Shown here: positions 42,601 through 54,600 of the stretch, piece by piece
How positions within the stretch are numbered: position 1 is the first letter of the stretch
Layout of the letters: each line of letters begins with the position of its first letter
From: Doris montereyensis
Lineage: Eukaryota; Mollusca; Gastropoda; Nudibranchia; Dorididae
Assembly: GCA_037039925.1 (NCBI GenBank)
Contig: JAXRKP010001144.1
Location: 7,501 to 71,500, forward strand
Reading direction: 5' to 3'
Length of the DNA stretch: 64,000 nucleotides
Program-made: the position numbers and the translations under genes
The notes under the pieces: model-generated
Told to the model about the DNA's origin: nothing
Database searches by the model: none
The model's input: only the letters and a program-made list of their open reading frames with translations

Positions 42601-45600
42601 TGTGTGGTCAATGTGCTTGAAAATTTGAACAAGCAGATCAAAGTCGACATTAGACATTCAAACGGATACATAGCAGTCTAGAACAAAATGTTTCCTTTTC
42701 ATGGCTAAAAAAGAAGTGTCATTTGTAATTATCAATGACATATAAATAAAAACCAAGAAAGAATTTTGTAGTTGTTTAATGATATGTGACCAAGGCAGTG
42801 TTTATTTACTCATTTAGTAAAAGTAAGAGAAAAGCTACTGTTTGTTGATTTATTTAGTAAAAGTAAGAGAATAGTAATAATGGGTAATTAACGCTTCAAA
42901 TATCAGCAGCAGAAATACATTGCTACATTAACTTTTTGAAAGTTTTGGATAAAATATGCCTTTAGTGAGACACATGAAAAGGATATTGAAAATATACTTA
43001 CAAATATCATCATCCACACAATTGACAAAAATAAGGAAGTTGTCAAAAATTTCAACAGACTTGAAATTGTATGGGAAATACTGAGATAAAGTCTGAAAAG
43101 AAAAACAAGAAATTGAAACGTAATTATGGTTAGACATTTTTTTTGTATTAATGAATACTCCTTTTAATTCTAATCAACAGCAAGTTTAAGGCTTAGATTC
43201 ACCAAAAAAGATCAAAATGGAAAGGCATCAGGAGGAATAATAAGGAAATAGTAACATTCCTTCAAGCATAGTTATACCTTACGAATAAATTGTACGAGGA
43301 TTTTAGAAAAGAAACAAGAATGGAAAATTATTGATGGACCTAAAAGAAAAACACATTGTATAAGAGGCTAAAACCTGTCAGACCATATTGAGTCAAGACT
43401 GCACTCTAAAATCTCAACTGGCAGAACAATTCCACACTATCAATGAGAAACAACTGAAGGAATATTGCCATGTAAAGCGGTTAGCGACAATTTAATTACA
43501 AGAGACCATCTACTTACCAAAAGCAATTGCACTCCTTTGACATCAACTCTGTCCATGCCATTAAAACCATTTTCAAGCCCTTTGGAAACTAGGGTGCTGA
43601 CGATAAAGGTCAGGTGATCAATGGCCAACTCATCAATCATGACTGGGGCGATGCGCTCAAGTAAGGACTTTACCAGCTGATACAAGATATTGGGTGTTCC
43701 AGGAGAGGCTCCAATCTTTTTCAGTATTTCTCTCTGTTAGCGGAAGAGACAAATATTTGACAAGAATACTTTAACAATGCTTCAGCCAGTAGATCATGTA
43801 AAGGGATTTGAACATTAAGCATGATGCTTATACATAATCTAAGAAGAATGCATGAAGTGACAATCCACAAGTATTAAAATTCAATCCCATTTCCAAAGGA
43901 AATATTTGTTTGATTTGACAATCACATTTGTCAATTACTGACAGTTTAATCCGGCTACTGGATGAAAATCTTTTTGTGTTATAGATGCTATATACCAAAT
44001 TTGGGGGCAATTGGACAATAAATAAAAAGTAGATTGCATATCACTGCCAAAAAGTAACGATTTAAACAATTTTTCCCGTTATTTGAATATTTTGATCGCA
44101 TATAAACCTATAAAAGAATAATAAAATACTTTAAAACATCCTACAATCTTGAGAGGCTATCAAATACTTCACGAACCCTATTTCAACTGCTCCAGATCCC
44201 TTATACTCAAGCCTGGAATAGCATTTTTCTTATAACAGGTGAGCAGAATGTGTCCCATAATATCAGGCAGATCTTAGCTAATATTAACAATAATGCACCA
44301 AAAGTAAATTTTTCGGATAGAGTACTTTGTGGTAATTTAAATGAGTACCAACTTGTTATACTTAAGACAACATTTCCGGCTTTTATGGTACAACCGATGA
44401 GTTGAAGGCTAGGCTAATAAAATTTGTATAAAATGAAAGCATATATACTGAGCCTTTGTAAAGGGAATGAACTGCTTCATCCAGTAAGTGCAATAAATTA
44501 GTTTTGTCCCATTTGTGTAAAAATGCCTTCCTCAGGACCCACCCTGTCCTTTAAAGACATTGCTAAAAAAAAAGTGCCGATTTTGCTTTGGTAATGCAAA
44601 AAATAGCATGTCACAGAAAACGGTGTGTTAGTGAGAAGAATAAATAGCCGTACAACTCTCTAAAGAAAAACCAAGTAGGTCAAAGTGCTATTGAATGGAC
44701 ACAAAAAAACAACACACACACAAAAAATGTGAGCCCTGGCCCAAAATTAAAAACACAAAACTAAAACAAAGCATATAAAATAAATGACAAATCCAACAAC
44801 ATACCACTGTGTCCTCTGCTTTTTTACATGGACAAGAGGTCCCCACCAAAGTTTTCATTAAAACTCGCAGGCGTGTGTCATCTTTCAGCATGATGTTGAA
44901 CTTTTTTCAAATATTCGTTTGGTTTCTGGTTTTCTGGCAGGGTACCTAGTAATGAAAAGTACTGAATTCTTACTCTTTGTCAAACAATGAAATCTAGTAG
45001 AGCCTTAAAGAATGACATGGGGTATGCACCTAAGATAAAGAGGAAAGCTTCCTACTTTATCTTGTTTGAATCTATTTACGCATAAAAATGCTTACATGTA
45101 AGAGCAAAATCTAAATCATAATCTTAGCAATGAGACGACTGTAGACATAGTATTATCTTTAATGTAGACAAAACTAATGGTAAGAAACTCACGGCCAAGC
45201 TGGATAAGCTTCGGCATTATGGGAGGTGGGTTTGTCTCATTTGCTCTGTCATGGGCATCCAACAATTGTATGATGATCTGACGCAACGCTGCAATAAAAT
45301 AAAAGAATTCATGACCAACAGTCCTCAATAAACATGTCATTTCATTAAAGCATAGATTATATTTGTTAAAAGATAAAAAAAAAGCATCTTGTGAAAAAAC
45401 AACACAGGGATAAAAAAAAAAAAAATGAAAGCAAGATTGCCAATTAAAATTGATGTAAATAGGTAAAAAGGTATGACACGAGGAGCCAGTAATGAATATA
45501 TTAGAGACCTTAGAAGATAATAGGTTTAGCTGAACTTACTTGTTCCTGTGCTTCAACATTTCACAAAATGCTCTGAAGAAAAAGAAAAATAATGAATGTG

Positions 45601-48600
45601 AAAGGGAAACTTAGAACAAAATGTGAAATTGCATGAGAATCTGACACCAAAACTAACATGTTTAACCACATGTCCTTTACTACAGCTATAATCAAGACAA
45701 AGGTTAATAAACATATGGGAAAACATTCTTCTTATACAACATCTTTCACCATGTTAAGGATTCACAAACCTTTTTCATTTTAACATAACTTCTACAAGAC
45801 GTAAGAAGTACTTCTACAAGACATAAGAAGTAAAAAAAATAACTATGTGGTTCGGATTCAATGGACAAGCTTTGCTCCCTATCACTCATCAACACATTTG
45901 TAAACTTAGTTCCGTGCTCTACTTACTTGACGGCATGCTCATCAAGTGTGGAATAAAGATGTAGCAGCTTCTTCATCCGTTCTTCAACATGCATTTGGTA
46001 GGGAACAAGGTGAATGTTGACCATTCTTTCCACCAGCATTCTAAAATCATGAAAAAGCATGTCACAGTTAACTTTTAACAATTGAACAGAGTAACACAGC
46101 TTACAAAGTACTACTGAACAGTACTGTTACGGCATGACCTGTCTAGGGTAGATGCTCGTTTAACTAATAAGGCAAAATTATCATCTTCTTTTTAATAGCG
46201 AGACAGAATATAAGAACATGTAATAATCTGTGTAAGATAAAAAGGCAAAATTATTCTTCTGTCAAACAGTTTATTGAATTCTATTTTCAACGTATGGCTA
46301 AAATTGAGTATTTGAAGTAAAGTTTATAAAATAGAAATAATACACATGCATTTGATACTTTACACACTCATAGAGTGCTCTTTGTAGATGGCTCAATAAT
46401 CAATAATGTTCTAAAAAAACTACAAAAAGACAAAACTCACATCATCTTGTATTAAAATTCATGTAAACAACCTAAAAACAGCAGCACTGTAATATTCACA
46501 AATACAAGTATGTGCTGTTAAAATTTACAAGCCACAGCTCATATTTTGTGTGTTCCACAGTAACTTATCTCAACTACAACCATACCTGTCTTCAGTGTTA
46601 TTCTGGTAGTAATGGTGGAACACTTTATTCTTCACAAACTCAACTTTTGTGACCTGTTCCTCCATGGGTTCCTTCACCATTACACACTGCTTGTACATCA
46701 TGCCAAGGCCAAGCAAAGCCTCACGGCGAATTTTGAACTGTCAGGGGCAAATAAACAGAGATGCATGAATGTTAAACATTTTTTTGCTCAGACTGCCCTG
46801 TAAACAGCTAAGGGATCTGTAACATGCATAGAGTGTTGTGATTTGCACACGAGACCTCCTTTTTATCACCCGTCTCCGATGGGACAAGGTGTTGATTCAC
46901 CTACCTGGACCAGGGGGGGTAGATTTTGCTAGAGAAAAAAAAGAGAAAATTATTCAACAGTTGGTAGGGCTCGAACCCACTACCTTTTGGTTGAGAGGCC
47001 AACACCTTGCCTCTTAACTACAGTCCTCACACAGGTGAAAAGGGTATTGCAGAAAGATTGCTCTGAAAAATTGTATCTATATCAGGCCACACGACTGAGT
47101 TTACCAGTAACTTTTTTAAAACTACATTTCCTGTACTTATTTAGTACAGACTTCAGGGGAAAACAGTTTTTGTAATCATTTTAAGAACTGCTCACAAGAA
47201 CAAGCCCAAGAACAAATTTCTCTAATCATTACATTCAAATGAAAAGCAGCACAAAATTTTAAACTTACCCTTTTGTCCAACGTTCTCTCTTTGATGAATT
47301 GAATTAATTCAGGTGACAGTGCATTCATGTCCTTCTTAGCCACCATTAAAATACTGTTGACTACGTCATGCCGCACAGACTCTTCTGGATCATGCTGACG
47401 TACTTTGAGTTGCTCTGAGGATCACATCAAAATATACATGGAGGCAATGTTGATTATGAAACATCACTTTTACTTTTGTTAAAGCACAGAGATATTTTGC
47501 TGGAGAAAAAAAAAAGTAAAACAAAAGAAGCATTATTTGAAGAATCCACCAGCCAGAATGAAACAAAATCTTACCAATTATGTCTTTTTCCAATTCCTTA
47601 TGGTTTAAAATGAAATTCTGAGTCTGTTGAATACAAGCTGTCCTAATGGAAACACTTATGTCATTGAATCTGTAGATCAACAAGAAAAAATTAACTCATT
47701 GGATGAAAATCAAATACGTTTGTAGCCGACTTCTTTAATATTTAAAACACTGTAAATACAAGGTACAGGTAAAAAAATTTAAAAAAAAGAAAACAGATCC
47801 AATTCTGATAGCAAAATACCTTAAGATGCTATTTTCAGTTAAATCAATTGCATTCAATGTAACGAATCAGGCCAGATATTCCTTGAAAAATAATATTTCT
47901 TAATCTGTTAGGGAAAAATAATAACTCAAAACGTTACCAGTAAATGAAATGGGGAAAACAACAAAAACAACATAAGCAATCACACATATCATTGCCTCTA
48001 TCATCATTGAAAAGAAAATCTTTGATCCTTACCGTCCGAGAAAACACTGCCAAAGTGGCCTGTTTTGAGTGGCCAGTTGAGAATCCTTTTCAGAAAACAT
48101 TTTAGCAAGCAGCTTGGTTACACTCTTTCTTTCACTTTCTTCATTGCTCTGCAGAGAAATAGTCATAATATTTTGGATTTACAGAGACTGGAAAGCAAAC
48201 AACTCCCTAATTGCCTGTTGCTCCCTGTTTTTATATATATATATATATATTAACTAAATAAAAACATCTGATAAATTGAAAAAAATTGAATCACATAGAA
48301 ACAAAAAAAAGAGAACTTGTTGAGAACAGAGGAATTAGTGGAAATTGAGCTTTAACAATGACACCACCAAGGTAAACAATGCAGTTACCTTGAGTTTGAA
48401 CTCCAGCTGAGGGATGACAGCAAGGAGGACATTTGGAGCCACATGGTGAAGCTCATATATGAGATCATACATGTGGTTGGCGATGGCTGGGTCCAAGGGC
48501 TCTTTCCCAAGAACAACCATGTTGTTGAAAATCTGAGAACGATACATATGACATAATTTAAAGGCAGATTCCTCAAATTAGAACAGACATAAAAAAATAT

Positions 48601-51600
48601 TTTGTACTTTCTCCTTCAAAATTTTGGTAAATAAATCAGTCAGGTGACTCCTGATAATTTTGGCTCATTTTTTGCCTGCCTAGGTCAAATAAATGCAAAG
48701 TATCATGAAAGATCTACATTCACTTTCAATCAACATTAACTCTGTACAATCATAAACACACTGTTTGTAGAGTTTCACCATAGCTATCTACACTATTATG
48801 TCACTTAATGAATGCTGTAAAAACGGCTCACATCAAAACCTTGTATTAAAACTGAGTAAACAGTTAAAATGTATAAAAAGGAATTGTGGAAACATTAAAA
48901 CTACACTACCGAGAACCAGAAATAGAGCTCTAAAAAACGAACAAAAACAAATAAAGAGATCACACTTACAGCTTGAATATACGGTTCAATGGAGACGTCT
49001 GTCTTTTTCATCAAATCCTTGGCCATACCAAAAGCAATCTTCCTTTGTGACTGAAATAAAAGGAATCAAACACTTCCTCAACTTCTGGATATATGTAAAT
49101 ATGTCAAAGCTTATGAACTGTTAGTAGTGCACTTTATCTCTAAATATATAAATGACTCAGTGCCAATGTTCATGTAAGCTTTCAAGCGGACGGTAACCCA
49201 AAATTACATCTGCTGCCATGTACCTGTAAGTGTGTTTGTATTTGATGTCTCAAAATCACCTTAGTGTATTGAAACATGCGTCTTCTCTTGAGACATTTAA
49301 GCTTAAAGACAGACAATTTCCCTTTAGATTCTAAAGACTAAAAGAAATGTAAAAAGTCATTTACAGCATTAAATGAACATTTCCAACAGTTTTATTTGCA
49401 GCTTATTAAATGAGACATCTTTAACTTAAAACTGATGATTTTTTATTTGAATTTACCCACATACATACACAACTAAGGTGATCCCAGGGGTTTTAATAGA
49501 ATATCCAGTTTAGTCCAGACTGCCAAATAAACAGTTAGGGATATTTAACGTGTACAGAGTGTTGTGATCTCCATATAGAACCTCCTTTTTATCGTCTGTC
49601 TCCGATTGGACTAGGTCACCTATCTGGACCAGGGGGCAAGTTTTAAGCACACATTTTTTCAGGGTGTCCAGTAAAAAGTCAACTGAAAATTTCCTACCTC
49701 AACACAAAAAATCCTACCTAGGAAATAAAATACTCTCCCGGCGCCAGAAACGGAAAACAGTGTAAATATTTCCAATTTCAATGCATTATTATAAATTGTT
49801 AATTAAAATCATAAGTGAATGACTTTCTAGTGCATCTCAATGAAATGAAAAGTGATCACACATTTCTTTAATGTTTCACTTTGAATTAATTGTATTTCAG
49901 CATTTTTCTGAAAGAAAAAAATATTCTGATAGCTGATAGACCTACTAGCGATAGATATACCCCTATCATTTCACAAAACATAAAAACAGTGCAAAAATGA
50001 ATTTTTTATTTATTTTTATCTCCTTTCGAAAAATAAACCAAACACAAGAGTGACATATAGCATAAACACACGTACAAATACTTACTCAGTCTACCGAGAA
50101 GAAAATGAGGTTTGGAAGACTTTTTCTATAACTTGATTGAACTCTGCCAATTATAAATCTTCCTCTATTCTACTTTTAGCCACCACCACCCCCACAGTCT
50201 CTCTCTTTCTTTCTCAGGATCAAAAACTTAAAACTAGATCTAGAGTTTTTATTTGACTGCAACGTAAAACATCTACCCACCCCCTCCCCTAGTAAAAAAT
50301 CTCCATTATATTGGCGACCACCCCACCCCTCTTCCTTTCCTCTTCAATAAAATCGGAATCTAAATCTAGTAGTAAGTAGTAGTATAGTACATGATTGCCT
50401 TCTTCCCGGTAGACACATTCGTTATTTCTCTTTTTCTCATCCGATACTGTATGTCAGACTCAGTCGCCTCTTATTTTGCCATCAAATTTTTTAACATTAA
50501 CTTTCTTCATCCTGTCCCCCCCCCCCCTCTATTCTGCTATCAGGCCGTGCGTGTATGATATCTCTTCGATCGTCTAACCTCCTCTATTCTTACTAAACAC
50601 TTGCATTTGCCTTCTGGTTATCCGTAAATTCCTGACTCTCCATACATACTCTTTCTCTAATACTAATACACACATGCGTGATTGGTTGCATTAAACACAC
50701 ACAAACATTCTCTGTCTAGGCTTCTTACACATACATGTGCGCGATCAGACTTAAAATATGCACAATGCCCTCTGTCTCTCTCGCTTTGACGCGAACCATA
50801 CAACGTGCACGATCGGCTTTTAACACACACGACATTCTTAATCTCTCCAGAGTAAAAGCCAAATTGAAGAAAGAAGACTGAGCCGTAGATCATGGTAATG
50901 GTATAGGCGCTAAAACTAAAGAAAGTATTAAAAAGCTTTGTGTCGAAATCCGATACTTATTCCCGGGCAAATTTTATAATTTTAAAGAAGGTATCGGAAT
51001 TGTTTAGTTTCAACATGAAAGAATCGCCACACAGCAAAGCATGCATGACTGGAAATGGATGACAAAATAATGATTCATCGTCCACAATCTTATTCGCATT
51101 TTTCTATTTCACAGTGCCGATAATTGTTCATGTCTACTTCAATTTCCTGATTTTCTCTCATGTTCGTCCTCAATATATCATTTCCTCTGGTATTTTCTCG
51201 ACCGGGAAACATTATTTTCGTTTTCAAGGATTTCCTGATGGATAGGAACCCTGTTTTTACTACCTGAGCCCCATTTCCTACTTGTTTTTTCCTACCAAGA
51301 CATCAATTTCCGATTTTACCGGACACTCTCTTTTTTTTTAAAGAAAATTCTTCAACCTGCTGGGGCTTGAACCCACAACCTTCTGGTTGAAAGGCCGACA
51401 CTTTGCCTCTGGAATACTAAGGCCCCCAAAAATAAATGAAACTTTTTTCTCAACGGGCAAGGGATTGAGGTAAATTATGATTGTTCGAATATGTTGATGA
51501 GTTTTAGTGGGGTACAGTAAAAGTGGAGAAGCTACAAAAGCAGAGGGCTTTCAAATTTAAATCTATAGTTTTGGTGTCATTACCAAGCACTGCGTACTGT

Positions 51601-54600
51601 GAGATATTTTTGAATCGATCTCAAGTCAAGACATGTCATAATGAAACCAGTTTCATAAAAACCTTCATGCAAGACAGTGTACCACTGTTTCAGAAAGGTA
51701 TAAAGAATCAATATCTCTATGAGTTATGAATAAAAAGGATCTGTTACACAAATGGCGCAAGAATAAATATTTGCATGAATTATATATCGATCCTGTCAAG
51801 TGGTCTGAAATACATAATATTGATCCCAGTAAAGGAGGTGAATAGAATACCAGTAAAGAAAATGTACAGAATAATGTTGTTACAAAAGGCATAATATATC
51901 CGTGATACCTTCCATTACACCAAGAAAATGACAATCTACCCCATTTTAATGGTTCAACGATGCTTTTCTTAACATTGAAAAAAGAAGGGAATTTGGTGCA
52001 ATATGTGACATACTATTCAAGATTCAAATCTTTCAGAAGCTATAAATGAACCTTGTGTTCTGTTCTTCTTAGTAATAAGTAAGTGGGATTGAACAAGAGT
52101 AAATGAAGGTAACATGCAGCATTCAACTATCTTTCATTTCATGCCCACTTGTCAAGTGCAACTTTTTTAGAAGATCACAATGGTTCATAAATTGAAAAAT
52201 TTAATGCAAGGGACATAACTATTATGTAAATGTGAAAAATAAAAGAGTATTTCTCTACCTTGTTTGGATCAACCATGTTGATCAAGACAGTCTCTAGTAG
52301 TTCTTGAGATACAGCATCTGCCTCTGATATTAGTGGTGCCATTATGTCAAGCATAAAAGTTTTAACTTTTGTAGTATGCTTGTCACTAGAATAGATAAAA
52401 GGCATGAAGTGGGTGGGTAAATAAAACAATTTTTTAAATAAAGTTTGAAGTTACAATTTGTATCTTCAGAGAATAAATCAAATATAATAAAATTGTGTAT
52501 TCTTTAAATAGGACATTGTTTTGAAGGTTTATTTCACTTTCTTTTGTTTTTTGATAGCTCTCCAAAATTAATTTACAGACAGTTAAAATTGATCTATAAA
52601 TGTGTAAATGACTACTAGTGTGTCAAATTTAAAAACAGTGATCAATTATCACTAAATATAATCTAACAATACAATGGAATCTCTCTAACCAGGAACCCAG
52701 GGAATCAGGAAGCTCTGCCAATCGGGAAGAAATCCCACCGGAAGTTTTCTAATTTTACCTCTCTTATAAGGAAGGGTCCCCGGCTAATCGGGACAATTTT
52801 TTGTAGGTTTGCATTGATTATCATTACCATTTCCCCCATAAATATGCATAGCTGCCAACTTTTCCAAATCGAAAAACGTACTGTTACAGTGTAAACTAAT
52901 CCTTACTCACACACAAACCCGTAATATTCCAGAAAACATTGACCATTTAAATGGTAAATTACAGAAAGTCTGCAGATCACTGGCCTTACTGGTGAAGTGC
53001 AACAGTTGTTTTTTAAACTCAGAATGACGTCTCCGAACTTTCACCACTCTTTGTGAATCTCTGCTGTTAACTTCGGTTTTCTATACCAACAAAATACAGT
53101 TAACCCTCATGTACGTACTTTTCAAGATAAATAGACTTATTGACTCAAAGTCAAAGAAACGCACTAACTATGTTTTTTTACGTACTGTTGGCAGCTATGA
53201 TTATGTATTTCAACACCGACCTGTTATCCGAATTTGGTTTACGTGTCTAACAATTTATCATTAGACCTGCAGTCAGTGATGTAAACAATGTTGTAAGTAC
53301 CAATTCACAATGACTATACCTCAGACACCCCAAATAGCTGTTTTGATATATGGAAGCATTTAGAAGGCAGTAGTGCACTGCCATAGCCTTTCATTGCCCA
53401 CTTAACCTGTCAGTCACAAGGGTGGACATGCAAGATTTAACTTCACTGTGTATTCTTAATTATGTGTCTTCTCTATCTACCATCCTATGAAGCTTGAGAG
53501 TGAGTGATATCACAAATGAATACCAAGTGGTCCTGTGGCTATAATAAATTGTTAATTTAATTCAGTATTTCTCAAAAATCTCAAGGCCCCTATGTGATCG
53601 GGAAACCCGGCTAATCAGGACAATTTTCCAATCTACCAAGATTTCCCTATTAGACAAGTTTCACTGTACTTCAATCTTACTTCAACAGTGACTTAAACAA
53701 AGAAATAAAACGTTAATTGCATGATCAGACTTCAATTCTTGTAATACTTACTTGATGATGGAAAAAAAGAGTTTAAAAAGTGCACAGAAAATCTCCTGAT
53801 TGTCCTCAAGTTCTATACAGATGTTGAAAGATTTCACCCATGACAAATTCTGAAAACAGTTTAAAGGTTTGCATGGTTGTAATGTACCAAATAAGATGAA
53901 AAATAAAATGGTAAAATTATAAAGGCTCTTAAAAATTTGTCGAAAAGTATGCACTCCATCATATTAAATTTTGTAATCAAGAAGATTTACCCTAAAAATT
54001 CATTAAATCATACGTTATGTTAAAGAGAATAAGATCAAACTACGAAATTTTGGACTGACTTTACTAAGTTTACATAGATCTACTAAAGAGAAGTTTTGTC
54101 ACCATCTTATAGAAAAGCTTGGGTGCGTGCAAGTCTCCTGAAATAATCGATTCAAACACTGAACCTGTAAGAGTTCTTGATACTTCTTATTTTCAACAAG
54201 TGTTATCTCCTCATTCTAAGAGAAAATAGTTAAAGACTAGTAAAAAAACATTTGTAATCGCATCATTCTTGAATGTAAAATGTAAGCACAAAGAGAACAA
54301 CTTAACGAGAAGCATTATTTCCCCTTTAAGATACATGTATGTATTGAGAAGCTTATCAGGCAAACAGAGTAAGGATAAAAAATTATTTTACCTCCAATAG
54401 ATAAAAGTAACGCTTGAAAGAAGGAGCTTCAGGATCCTCCAGTCCCTTGAGTTGCATTATAAAGAACATGAAAATTTCCTACACATAAGAAGAGATACAA
54501 AATATTACAGTTTAATTTTCAATGGAGCTAATGTAAAAATAAATTTATACAAACCAAGCATTATTCTATATTTATTCTAATAAAGCATTATGATGCAACC

